Part shown: positions 44,981 through 53,377 of the stretch, in pieces | How positions within the stretch are numbered: position 1 is the first letter of the stretch | Layout: every line of letters begins with the position of its first letter | NCBI RefSeq assembly: GCF_015354445.1 | Contig: NZ_JADKYT010000002.1 | Coordinates: 248,001 to 312,000 of the forward strand | Reading direction: 5' to 3' | DNA: 64,000 bases | Source of the DNA: Methylophilus sp. QUAN | Lineage (GTDB): Bacteria; Pseudomonadota; Gammaproteobacteria; Burkholderiales; Methylophilaceae | Position numbers and translations under genes: made by a program | Notes under the pieces: generated by a model | Told to the model about the DNA's origin: nothing | The model's input: only the letters and a program-made list of their open reading frames with translations | Databases searched by the model: none

Positions 44981-45460
44981 ATGGACACCTTTAGTCACGC
45001 TTTATGGGGATATGGCCTGTTTGGTTTTCGCAAATATCCCAAATTTGCTGCGCTTATGGGGGCCATGCCTGACCTGATTTCTTTCGGTGCCTTATTGTTA
45101 CTGCGGGTCATAGAAGGCAATTACAGCTTCGGCAAACCCGCACTGGCTACCTTACCCAGCTGGATTTACCCGGCTTACACGGTTGGCCACAGCTTTGTGA
45201 TTGCCTTTGTCGTGATCGGCCTGGTGGCTGTTTGGCGTAAAGATATTGCCTTTGCCATGCTTGCCTGGCCGTTTCATATCACACTGGATTTCCCGTTCCA
45301 TAGTTTGCAATACTTTGCCACGCCCATGTTCTGGCCGATTTCAGATTTTAAAGTCGATGGTATTCCCTGGTCTCACTGGTATATCTGGTGGCCAAATGTG
45401 GCAGGCATCATCATTCTGCTGGCCTACCGTTACAGGCAAAAACGGCAAGCTCAGCGGTAA
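44981..45460 (+). CDS. Small integral membrane protein, unknown (metal-dependent hydrolase-like)
   Basis: A 159-residue protein with about four hydrophobic segments (LISFGALLLLRVI near 30, AYTVGHSFVIAFVVIGLVAV near 65, AFAMLAWPFHITLDFPFH near 90 and WWPNVAGIIILLAYRY near 140). Its N terminus MDTFSHALWGYGLFG and the polar HS, HITLDFPFHS and WSHWYIWW clusters resemble membrane-bound metal-dependent hydrolases of the YdjM/DUF457 kind, with histidines and aspartates placed in or near the membrane. I do not recognise the exact family. It follows glmM by 15 bp with a good AGGAGG ribosome binding site and is terminated by a strong hairpin. Confidence 0.68.
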   Translation: MDTFSHALWGYGLFGFRKYPKFAALMGAMPDLISFGALLLLRVIEGNYSFGKPALATLPSWIYPAYTVGHSFVIAFVVIGLVAVWRKDIAFAMLAWPFHITLDFPFHSLQYFATPMFWPISDFKVDGIPWSHWYIWWPNVAGIIILLAYRYRQKRQAQR

Positions 45461-45480
45461 TAAAAAACGGGCATGGTGAA

Positions 45481-45503
45481 GCGGGCAGGGTGCCCGCTTT
45501 TTT
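45481..45503 (+). terminator. Intrinsic terminator after the glmM transcript
   Basis: GCGGGCA-GGG-TGCCCGC followed by six T residues. It lies 20 bp after the small membrane protein gene and at the 3' end of convergent mscS. Confidence 0.88.
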
Positions 45504-45504
45504 A

Positions 45505-46380
45505 TTAAGCCGCAAGCGGCTCGGCCGTTGGGCCTTGATAAACAGTGAGATGCGGGAATGGAATTTCAATCTGTTGTGCATCGAATGCGTTTTTAATCCG
45601 TTTTAAATATTCACGCTTGATCGCCCATTGTTCCAAAGGTCGCACCTTCATGCGGCAGCGGATAATCACTGCAGATTCTGCCAGATTGTCGACCCCGGCA
45701 ATATCCAGCTTATCCAGTACTTTGTCCTGCAATTGCGTATCCTGCAGAATGCTGGCGCCGACCTCGTGCATGATCTGCATGACCTTGGCGATATTTTCGT
45801 CGTAGCCGACGCGGATATCCATCACGGCATAGGCAAAATCGCGTGAGCGGTTGGTGACGGTAGTGATCTGGCCATTGGGCACATAATGCACATTGCCTTC
45901 GTAATCACGCATCTTGATATAACGTAGTGTAATTTCCTCCACCAGGCCTGATTTATTGGCAATCTCAACCACATCATCTTTACGGATCTGGTTTTCCAGC
46001 AGCAGGAAAAAGCCATTGAAGTAATCCTTGACCAGGCTTTGTGCGCCAAAGCCGACCGCCAAGCCGACAACGCCTGCGGCCGCCAGTACGGGCGCGATGG
46101 AGATACCTAATTCATGCAGTATTTCGACAATGGTAATGGCCATGATCACGGTGGTAACGATGTAACGCAGCACCATGCTCAGCGTATTCATGCGCTTAAT
46201 CTCTTCAGTATTGTCAGCACTGCGTGCGTTCAATTGGTCCCTGAGTTTGACAATCAGTTGTTTGCTTAGGCGGTTGAGAAAGTAGGCGATGCCGACAATG
46301 ACAAAAATACGGAGCAGGGTTTTAACCAGTGCCAGCATTTCAGTCGGATTTTCGATGCCCAAATAAGTAAGCCAAGACAT
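45505..46380 (-). CDS. mscS: MscS family small-conductance mechanosensitive channel
   Basis: A 291-residue channel with three N-terminal helices (about 15-35, 65-90 and 95-125). The pore-lining TM3 and following beta domain read VVGLAVGFGAQSLVKDYFNGFFLLLENQIRKDDVVEI near residue 115, and RSRDFAYAVMDIRVGYDENI follows. Such channels open on hypo-osmotic shock and release solutes. It is the last gene of a minus-strand set after sps and amylosucrase, with a 26-bp gap, so it may be coexpressed with synthesis of the compatible solute sucrose. Confidence 0.9.
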   Translation of the reverse strand: MSWLTYLGIENPTEMLALVKTLLRIFVIVGIAYFLNRLSKQLIVKLRDQLNARSADNTEEIKRMNTLSMVLRYIVTTVIMAITIVEILHELGISIAPVLAAAGVVGLAVGFGAQSLVKDYFNGFFLLLENQIRKDDVVEIANKSGLVEEITLRYIKMRDYEGNVHYVPNGQITTVTNRSRDFAYAVMDIRVGYDENIAKVMQIMHEVGASILQDTQLQDKVLDKLDIAGVDNLAESAVIIRCRMKVRPLEQWAIKREYLKRIKNAFDAQQIEIPFPHLTVYQGPTAEPLAA

Positions 46381-46406
46381 TGTGTTTTATATTCCTTTCA
46401 AGTGAT

Positions 46407-48356
46407 TTAAGTCGATAACCAGTAAGCGGTTAAGGGTGGGATGGTGATGCTGTCTGTATCGGTAGGCAGTGTTTGACCACTATATAACTCAGTCAAGACC
46501 GGGGTTTTAAACAAGCCTTTTTGCCTAAATGCCTGCAAAGGCGCAGTTTGGGGTGCCGTATCAAAATTGGCAATGACCACGACTTTGGGATGCATGCCAG
46601 TTTGCACATAACGATGAAAAGCGAATAAATGTGGATTATCAAGCGCGATTAGTTCGCGGTTATTTAAATCGGCAAAAGCGGAAATTTCCTTGCGGATAGC
46701 AATCAGTTGCTTGATTTGACTGAACAGCCGCTGTTGCACGCTGCCTGGTTCATTTTTCAGTGCTAGCACCTCCCAATCCAGTGTTGGCCGGTGTACCCAG
46801 CGGTTATCGTGCATTTTGTTTTCATCTTGCAGATAACTGTCATTATTCAAGGTGCCGACGGCGTCGCCATAGTAAAGCAGCGGAATGCCGCCAAACGACA
46901 TGATCAGGTTATGCAGCAAGACGATCGTGAGGACAGCGTTGTCTATCGCAGGCTGATCCTGGTTGGCGAGGGCAGTTTCCAGTCCGGCCAGTGAAGCGAG
47001 CGCACCAGAGATTCTGGCATCCCCCGTTTTTTTATTCACGCCAAAGGCAAAGCCACGCGCATTGGATTCAGGGTAATGGCCGGTGTAATAGTCGACCAGG
47101 AAGCGGCGGTGGGAGACGGGCTCGAATCCGGCGGCAATAATGGCCTGGTCGCTAAAACCGAGGCCGATGTCGTCATGGCAGCGTACGTAATTGAGCCAGG
47201 TCGCACGGTCCAGTTTCTCCGGCAGGTCTTCCACGCCTTTGGTTAGTAGCACGGTCTGCTTGGTGGCAACCGCATCCCACAGCAGTGCCATCAAGGTGGC
47301 GTTATAGGCGATTTCGCATTCTTTGGCATTAATGGCGTCCTCGCCAAAATATTTGATAATTTCTATCGGTGCCACAATCGCTTCGGCAATGAAAATCACG
47401 CCGGGGGCAGTGACCTGGCAACAGTCCTTGAGCAATTGCAGAATCAGGTGTGCTTCGCGTTCATTCTGGCAGCTACTGCCTATTTTCTTCCATAAAAAAG
47501 CCACGGCATCCAGGCGCAGAATATCCACACCTTTATTGGCCCAGAATAAAATGATGTCTACCATTTCAACCAGGACCGCCGGGTTGCTGTAGTTGAGGTC
47601 CCATTGATATTGGTTGAACACCGTCATCACCCATTTACCGGTGTCTGGGTTCCAGGTAAAACTGCCCGGCGCATTTTCGGGAAATACTTCTGGCATGGCG
47701 GCCTCGAACATATCCGGGATCGTACGGTCAGGGTACATATAGTAGTAGTCCTGATACTGCTGATCGCCAAGCTTGGCCTGTTTGGCCCAGGCGTGTTCAT
47801 CCGAGGTGTGGTTGACCACCACATCCAGCGTCAGCAGCATCTCAGATTGTTGCATGGCGGCGATTAACTGTTCCAGGTCTGCCATGCTGCCGTTACGCGC
47901 ATCGACCTGCCTGAAGTCACGCACAGCATAGCCGCCATCATTCTGTAACTCAGGGCAGTCACAAATCGGCAAAATATGCAGCAGGTTAATGCCTAGTTCT
48001 TGCAGGTAAGGCAATTTTTCACGCATATTGGCCAGGTTGCCAGCAAAGCCCTGGCAATACATGGCCATGCCTACCCACTTTTGCTGCATGAACCAGTCAT
48101 GGTTCTTTTCGCGTTCGAGATCCTTGGCTCTCAGGTGTGCGGCCCGTTGTGCGTATTGCTGCGTCAGCAAGGTCACCAGCTTGCCCAGCTGTGCTTTAAA
48201 GTCTTCGCGTTGGCCATACAAGTGTTGAAACAGGGAGTGTATGGCATAAAAATTGGCGCCAAGCCGGGTATAGAAATGCTGCCAATCTTCGCCTTTGGGT
48301 TGCTTGCATTGCGTCAGGATGTCGTTCAGCAAAGAATGCGAAATTTGCTCATACAT
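46407..48356 (-). CDS. ams: Amylosucrase (GH13)
   Basis: A 649-residue GH13_4 enzyme that moves glucose from sucrose onto an alpha-1,4-glucan, releasing fructose. The helical N domain of about 90 residues is characteristic of amylosucrase. The barrel has LDVVVNHTSDEHAW near residue 180, the nucleophile in DILRLDAVAFLWKKIG near 285, the acid/base glutamate in VIFIAEAIVAP near 325, and YVRCHDDIGLGF near 390. The C-terminal beta domain starts around 570. It begins 2 bp after the sps/spp stop. Pairing with sucrose-phosphate synthase is known from methylotrophs such as Methylobacillus, where sucrose and glycogen-like polymer turnover are linked. Confidence 0.9.
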   Translation of the reverse strand: MYEQISHSLLNDILTQCKQPKGEDWQHFYTRLGANFYAIHSLFQHLYGQREDFKAQLGKLVTLLTQQYAQRAAHLRAKDLEREKNHDWFMQQKWVGMAMYCQGFAGNLANMREKLPYLQELGINLLHILPICDCPELQNDGGYAVRDFRQVDARNGSMADLEQLIAAMQQSEMLLTLDVVVNHTSDEHAWAKQAKLGDQQYQDYYYMYPDRTIPDMFEAAMPEVFPENAPGSFTWNPDTGKWVMTVFNQYQWDLNYSNPAVLVEMVDIILFWANKGVDILRLDAVAFLWKKIGSSCQNEREAHLILQLLKDCCQVTAPGVIFIAEAIVAPIEIIKYFGEDAINAKECEIAYNATLMALLWDAVATKQTVLLTKGVEDLPEKLDRATWLNYVRCHDDIGLGFSDQAIIAAGFEPVSHRRFLVDYYTGHYPESNARGFAFGVNKKTGDARISGALASLAGLETALANQDQPAIDNAVLTIVLLHNLIMSFGGIPLLYYGDAVGTLNNDSYLQDENKMHDNRWVHRPTLDWEVLALKNEPGSVQQRLFSQIKQLIAIRKEISAFADLNNRELIALDNPHLFAFHRYVQTGMHPKVVVIANFDTAPQTAPLQAFRQKGLFKTPVLTELYSGQTLPTDTDSITIPPLTAYWLST

Positions 48357-48358
48357 AA

Positions 48359-50551
48359 TTAAGCTTCCTCAGAGATGGCTTCTTGATTTTTGCTGCGGTT
48401 CACACCGAATTTATAGTGTTGCATGCCTTCTAAAATGCCATGTGCATATTGCGCCTGGGCAAAGTAAATACGTGGTACTCCTTTGAGGTGGGTGAGGTCT
48501 TCACTGTAATTGCCAACCACTACTGCCATGGTATCGCCCACCAGCATTTCAATGTCGTTGCCAGAATCGCCAGAGACCAGGAAACTGGCCAATGGTAACC
48601 CCCATTTATAGGACAGGTAGCGGATGGCGTGTCCCTTGGAGGCGCGTATGGGTAGCAGGTCAAGAAACTCACCGTGCGAGTAGATGATCTGTGCATGCAA
48701 ACCGTGGGCATGTAAATGTTGGCTGATTTTTTCTACTGCGGGCATGGTTTGTGGGTCCACCAGGTAAGAGATTTTGAATTCCCGCTGGTTGTCAGCCGTC
48801 TGCAGACGTATCCCCGCAATCTCTTGCATGGCCTTGACCACATCGTCGCGCCGCCATAAGTGGCGGATATGGTTGGCCCAGCCAATATCCGGAATACGGC
48901 GTACGCCATAGTGGATTTCTGAGCCGACCGAAGTGATCAGCACATCAGGAATCGGAATGCGGTTTTTGCGCAATATATCGATCGCACTCTCCAGCGGGCG
49001 GCCGGTAGCAATGCCAAAAATGGTGTAGCCGACATTGTCGATCAGCCATTGCACCAACGCTTCCTGCCCGTCACGCTGGCCGAGCAAGGTATTATCGATA
49101 TCGGTGATAAATGCATGCTGCGCGAGGGGGATCACTGATTTGCCACTATGCAACGCGACCTGCTGTTTGCGTAGGTTTTTACGTTGCTTGCGCAATAGAG
49201 AGCGGACCTCCTTGACGTATTTGTTGACGTGACCCGCCCAGGTATAGTGGCGCTTGACGTTTAATACCCCGCTCTTGGCCCATTTGCGCCAGCGTGGCCT
49301 GTCGGAGAGTGCAGACAATAGCGCTTCGGCGATGGCATCGCTATTGAGCGTATCTACCAGCAAGCCGTGATGGCAATTAGCCAGGATGTCACGCGGGCCA
49401 CCATCATCTGGCGCAATCACTGGCAAGCCACAGGCGGCGGCTTCCAGCAGCGTCAGCCCAAATGGCTCAGTAAAAGCAGCATTGATAAACACACCGCGGC
49501 TTTTGGCCGCCAGTCGGTAAAGCTCAGGCACTTCTTCTTGTGCATGGCTTTTGGGGATCGCCACTTTGCCCCACAGGTCATAGGTATCAATATCCAGCAG
49601 TAATTCATTGAGCACTGCTGCCTGTGACTTTTCAAGGTCACGGATATTCTCCCGGCTACCTGCGACCAGCACCAGGTTGGCACGCTTTTGCAGGGCAGGG
49701 TGATTGCCATAAGCGGCCACCAGGCCTTGGATGTTTTTACGCATTTCCGGTCGGCAGATACATAGAATCATCGGCTTTTTAGGGTTTTCTAAAAAGCGCG
49801 CGATGCTTTGTTCTACACTATCTGCAATCGGCCGCCGACCTGGCGGTGAAAAGCGTGAGGTATCGGTGCCTGGCGGAATGATCCTGAATTTTTTAGCATC
49901 TGGTTGCGCATACATGCCATATTGCAGTTCCACTTCCTGCCGTGTGCTGGTCACGATCATGGAAGCATGCTGGATTAGCGCTTCCTCTTCGGCAATGCGT
50001 CGCGAAAAGTTAAACTGCTTTTCAATATTGGTGGCTTTGCGGCCACTGGAGAGCAGTTTTTCCTGCTTGGGTTTACCCAGAGAATGCCCGGTGTGGATAA
50101 GCGGAATACCTAGCAACATTGAGAGCTGACGGCCGACGTATCCGGCATCAGCATAATGCGAGTGAATCACGTCCGGCAAGCGACCTTGCTGGCGTAAATA
50201 ATGCAGGCAGCGATCCACCATCTGGTCCAGGTGCGGCCACAAGGTTTCCTTGCGCATATAGCGTTTGGGGCCACACGGAAATCGGATAATGCGTGCGTTG
50301 TGGCTGAGTTTTTCTTCCGCCTGCGCATAGTTGGCAGCCACGTCTGGATCTTCAATCAGGCGCGTCATTAAATCTACCTTGCCCACTGCTGGATGTTCAG
50401 CCAGTGCTTTGGCTAAGTCCAGCACATAGGTGCACTGGCCGCCGGTATCGGCATCCACACCTAATTCAAGCTGTTCGCCACGAATCAGGCCGTGTACGCT
50501 AATCAATAACACATATAACTGATCTGATGGTTCGGATGTATTTAAACGCAT
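48359..50551 (-). CDS. sps: Bifunctional sucrose-phosphate synthase/phosphatase
   Basis: A 730-residue fusion. Residues 1 to about 460 form a GT4 sucrose-phosphate synthase (LLISVHGLIRGEQLELGVDADTGGQCTYVLDLAKAL, HSHYADAGYVGRQLS, IIPPGTDTSRFSPPGRR, EPFGLTLLEAAACGLPVIAPDDGGP). Residues from about 478 form a HAD-type sucrose phosphatase with an intact nucleophile motif FITDIDNTLLG and metal motif VSGDSGNDIEMLVG near 650. The two activities should make sucrose from UDP-glucose and fructose 6-phosphate. A strong GGAGGAG ribosome binding site precedes the ATG. It is the first gene of the sps-ams-mscS set. Sucrose probably serves as osmoprotectant. Confidence 0.9.
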   Translation of the reverse strand: MRLNTSEPSDQLYVLLISVHGLIRGEQLELGVDADTGGQCTYVLDLAKALAEHPAVGKVDLMTRLIEDPDVAANYAQAEEKLSHNARIIRFPCGPKRYMRKETLWPHLDQMVDRCLHYLRQQGRLPDVIHSHYADAGYVGRQLSMLLGIPLIHTGHSLGKPKQEKLLSSGRKATNIEKQFNFSRRIAEEEALIQHASMIVTSTRQEVELQYGMYAQPDAKKFRIIPPGTDTSRFSPPGRRPIADSVEQSIARFLENPKKPMILCICRPEMRKNIQGLVAAYGNHPALQKRANLVLVAGSRENIRDLEKSQAAVLNELLLDIDTYDLWGKVAIPKSHAQEEVPELYRLAAKSRGVFINAAFTEPFGLTLLEAAACGLPVIAPDDGGPRDILANCHHGLLVDTLNSDAIAEALLSALSDRPRWRKWAKSGVLNVKRHYTWAGHVNKYVKEVRSLLRKQRKNLRKQQVALHSGKSVIPLAQHAFITDIDNTLLGQRDGQEALVQWLIDNVGYTIFGIATGRPLESAIDILRKNRIPIPDVLITSVGSEIHYGVRRIPDIGWANHIRHLWRRDDVVKAMQEIAGIRLQTADNQREFKISYLVDPQTMPAVEKISQHLHAHGLHAQIIYSHGEFLDLLPIRASKGHAIRYLSYKWGLPLASFLVSGDSGNDIEMLVGDTMAVVVGNYSEDLTHLKGVPRIYFAQAQYAHGILEGMQHYKFGVNRSKNQEAISEEA

Positions 50552-50861
50552 GGCTCCTCCACTCAGTCATGAGCGTGGTTGAGCAATCGTAAAAACGCAG
50601 GCCTGTATTGCAACCACAATTCATGAAATGGCATGCATGGAAAACATTTTAGTTCCCATATGATTGAAAGATGCTGTTCGCATCAGCGTGTTCCGTGACG
50701 GAAATATGCGGGATATCGGGCCTGTAAATACCCCTGTTTTAACTACAGGTTATTAAATTGACATCAATGCAAAAGGGAAAGTTTCAAATTTTTCATTAAC
50801 AAGCAGGCAATAAAAAAGCCCTGTGAGGTCCACAGGGCTTGATTGTGTTACCGGGCTGCAA
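50552..50861. other. 310-bp non-coding spacer upstream of sps
   Basis: No gene is seen. On the minus strand TTGCAA, 16 bp and TACGAT lie about 55-85 bp before the sps start, a weak promoter candidate. A small inverted repeat GATGC-TGTTC-GCATC lies near 50671-50685. The far end holds the terminator of the flavin reductase-like gene. The rest shows nothing recognisable. Confidence 0.5.
50812..50840 (-). terminator. Intrinsic terminator of the flavin reductase-like gene
   Basis: On the minus strand AAGCCCTGTG, a 5-base loop, CACAGGGCTT and then TTTT. The 10-bp stem is perfect. It begins 22 bp after the stop codon. Confidence 0.9.
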
Positions 50862-51416
50862 TCAACAGGATTGTCCGGTGGCAAAGAAAACACCACCGGC
50901 AATATGGTGCACCGTGCGCAATTCATCGTGGCCATCAAAGTGCCAGCGGCCATCCGAAAACACACGTTCGTCGGCATGCGCTGCCACGACTTCGGCAATA
51001 AATAAATCGTAAGTGTTCTGGTTGTGTGGCTCCGGGATGATTTTGCATTCCAGCCATCCCTCACAGCCTTCTACTAATGGTGCACTGATTTTGTGTGCAG
51101 CAAATGTTGCTATGCCGTATTCAGCAAACTTGTCTGTGCCAGGCAAATCGCGGCCACTGATCGCACCTACTTGTTTCACCATCTCAATCTGTTGCACACA
51201 GGGCAGGTTAATGGCAAACGTACCTTCTGCCTCCATCAACTCACGCGTATAGGTATTACGATCAATCACTACCGTGACTTTTGCCGGGTTAAAGTCCAGG
51301 GCACACACCCAGGCCGCCGCCATGATATTGCGCTGGTCAGCATGGGCAGAGGTAATCAGGGTGGTCGGGCCGTGATTGAGCAGTCGAAAGGCTTTTGCGA
51401 GGTCTACTGATTGCAT
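50862..51416 (-). CDS. Flavin reductase-like FMN-binding domain protein
   Basis: A 184-residue split-barrel flavoprotein of the flavin reductase-like/DIM6-NTAB family. It opens QSVDLAKAFRLLNHGPTTLITSAHADQRNIMAAAWVCALDFNPAKVTVVID, whose N-terminal part binds FMN in relatives. GTFAINLPCVQQIEMVKQVG and a C-terminal YDLFIAEVVAAHADE match the family. The role (flavin reduction or a pathway oxidoreductase) is not evident. ATG 51416 is preferred to GTG 51419. It starts 8 bp after glnS ends and is likely cotranscribed with it. Confidence 0.8.
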   Translation of the reverse strand: MQSVDLAKAFRLLNHGPTTLITSAHADQRNIMAAAWVCALDFNPAKVTVVIDRNTYTRELMEAEGTFAINLPCVQQIEMVKQVGAISGRDLPGTDKFAEYGIATFAAHKISAPLVEGCEGWLECKIIPEPHNQNTYDLFIAEVVAAHADERVFSDGRWHFDGHDELRTVHHIAGGVFFATGQSC

Positions 51417-51424
51417 CACAATGC

Positions 51425-53206
51425 TTATTTCTGCCAGTTATCTTTCAATGTCACCGTTCTGTTAAATACCGGTTTGCCAGCCACGCTATCTTTACGGTCT
51501 GCTACAAAATAGCCATGGCGCTCAAACTGGTAAATGTCGCCTGCTTGCGCGTCTTGCGCACCTTGTTCCAATTGTGCAGTAATCGTTGTGACTGAGTTTG
51601 GGTTGATATCATCCAAGAAGTCTCTGTCGCCGCTACCTGGGTGGGCGTCTTTAAACAGGCGGTCATACAGGCGGATTTCGGCGGTGTAAGCATGTGCAGC
51701 GCTCACCCAGTGAATATTGCCTTTGACCTTGACGCTGTCTGAGCCTGGTGTGCCGGATTTGGTGTCTGGCAGGTATTCGCAATGCACGGTGGTGACGTTG
51801 CCAGCGGCGTCTTTTTCACAGCCAAGGCATTTGACGACATAGCCGTAGCGCAGGCGCACCATATTGCCAGGGAACAGGCGGAAGTAACCTTTGCTGGGTT
51901 CTTCCATAAAGTCTTCACGCTCAATCCACAACTCTTTCGACAGTTTAACCACGCGCTTACCTAAGTCCGGTTTTTGCGGATGGTTAGGTGCGTAGCAATC
52001 CTCGTCTTGACCTTCCGGGTAGTTATCAATGACCAGTTTGATCGGGTCGAGCACGCCGATTTTGCGTGGTGCGGATTCGTTGAGCACTTCGCGCATGCAG
52101 TCTTCAAGGATGCTGTAATCAATCCAGGAGTCAGCCTTGGAAACACCGATGCGATCCGTAAACAGCTTGAACCCTTCTGGTGTATAGCCACGGCGGCGCG
52201 CGCCCGCTAACGTTGGCAGGCGAGGGTCATCCCAGCCACTCACATGTTTTTCTTCCACTAATTGAATCAGTTTACGTTTGGAGAGCACGACATAAGTTAA
52301 GTTCAGGCGCGCAAACTCATATTGATAAGGTACCGGGTTTGCCAGCAAGCCAGCTTCAACCAGTCTTGCCATCAGCCAGTCGTAGAACGGGCGCTGGTCT
52401 TCAAACTCCAGCGTACAGATGGAGTGTGTAATTTGCTCCAGCGCATCTTCAATCGGGTGGGCGAAGGTGTACATCGGGTAAATGCACCATTGGTCACCAG
52501 TATTGTGGTGATGCGCACGGCGGATGCGGTAAATGGCCGGGTCGCGCATATTGATATTAGGTGACGCCATGTCAATTTTGGCGCGCAACAACATGCTGCC
52601 ATCAGCGTGCTTGCCATCCCGCATTTCACGGAAAATACGCAGGTTGTCTTCAACACTGCGGTTGCGGAAAGGCGAGTCCTTGCCAGGCTCGGTCAATGTG
52701 CCGCGGTTGATACGCACTTCATCGGCTGTTTGCTCGTCAACATACGCATGGCCATGCTGGATCAGTGCTTCTGCTGCCTGGTACATGACATCGAAATAGT
52801 CAGAAGCGAAGTACAGGTTGTTTTCTTTAGCGCCGCTAGGCGTGCTGTTATCCCAGCCAAAGCCCAGCCATTGCACCATGTCAGAGATGCTGTCTACATA
52901 CTCCTGGCTTTCCTTCTCAGGATTGGTATCGTCAAAACGCAAGTGGCAGACGCCGTTGTAATCACGCGCCAGGCCAAAGTTTAAAAAGATCGATTTGGCG
53001 TGACCAATATGCAGGTAACCGTTAGGCTCGGGCGGAAAACGTGTGCGGATTTTGGCAAAATCTACCTGGCCGCTGGCCTGATGTTTTGCATCACCGGGCG
53101 AGCCCGCCCATTTTTTGCTCGCATATTTGTTTTCTGCGAGGTCTTTATCAATCACGGCACGGATAAAGTTGGAGGCGGCTGGAATCGGTTCTTTTTCTGT
53201 CGACAT
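51425..53206 (-). CDS. glnS: Glutaminyl-tRNA synthetase
   Basis: A 593-residue class I aminoacyl-tRNA synthetase. The HIGH motif is in RFPPEPNGYLHIGHAKSIFLNFGLA near residue 60, and the KMSKS equivalent VLSKRKLIQLVEE near residue 310. LRFDDTNPEKESQEYVDSI and SEIRLYDRLF-like text plus a C-terminal beta-barrel anticodon domain complete the fold. Length is close to that of GlnS from related bacteria (about 555-590). It is divergent from birA, with 167 bp between starts. Confidence 0.96.
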   Translation of the reverse strand: MSTEKEPIPAASNFIRAVIDKDLAENKYASKKWAGSPGDAKHQASGQVDFAKIRTRFPPEPNGYLHIGHAKSIFLNFGLARDYNGVCHLRFDDTNPEKESQEYVDSISDMVQWLGFGWDNSTPSGAKENNLYFASDYFDVMYQAAEALIQHGHAYVDEQTADEVRINRGTLTEPGKDSPFRNRSVEDNLRIFREMRDGKHADGSMLLRAKIDMASPNINMRDPAIYRIRRAHHHNTGDQWCIYPMYTFAHPIEDALEQITHSICTLEFEDQRPFYDWLMARLVEAGLLANPVPYQYEFARLNLTYVVLSKRKLIQLVEEKHVSGWDDPRLPTLAGARRRGYTPEGFKLFTDRIGVSKADSWIDYSILEDCMREVLNESAPRKIGVLDPIKLVIDNYPEGQDEDCYAPNHPQKPDLGKRVVKLSKELWIEREDFMEEPSKGYFRLFPGNMVRLRYGYVVKCLGCEKDAAGNVTTVHCEYLPDTKSGTPGSDSVKVKGNIHWVSAAHAYTAEIRLYDRLFKDAHPGSGDRDFLDDINPNSVTTITAQLEQGAQDAQAGDIYQFERHGYFVADRKDSVAGKPVFNRTVTLKDNWQK

Positions 53207-53295
53207 GGCGGTTCTTGAGGTTTCTAAAGTATGTCTATTTTACACGCTTCATGCTGCGCCCCAAAACGCTTAATGCGCAGTATTTCAAGCCTTGA

Positions 53296-53323
53296 TTGAC
53301 CAGTGGCGCCAAGCGGGTATGCT
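53296..53323 (+). promoter_or_regulatory. Sigma-70-type promoter upstream of birA
   Basis: TTGACC (53296-53301), a 16-bp spacer and TATGCT (53318-53323). Transcription would start near 53330, only a few bases before the short reading frame at 53336. Confidence 0.5.
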
Positions 53324-53335
53324 ACACTGCGGGCT

Positions 53336-53377
53336 ATGATTAAAGCCCTTGATGCACTTAAAACAGTCATTCGATGA
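53336..53377 (+). CDS. Possible 13-codon leader reading frame coupled to birA
   Basis: ATG 53336 opens MIKALDALKTVIR and stops at TGA 53375-53377, which overlaps the birA ATG 53374 in an ATGA arrangement. birA itself has no Shine-Dalgarno match before its start (CAGTCATTCG), so ribosomes finishing this frame could restart on birA. Upstream of 53336 there is only GCGGG as a weak binding site. The peptide has no recognised function and may be a chance frame. Confidence 0.35.
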   Translation: MIKALDALKTVIR

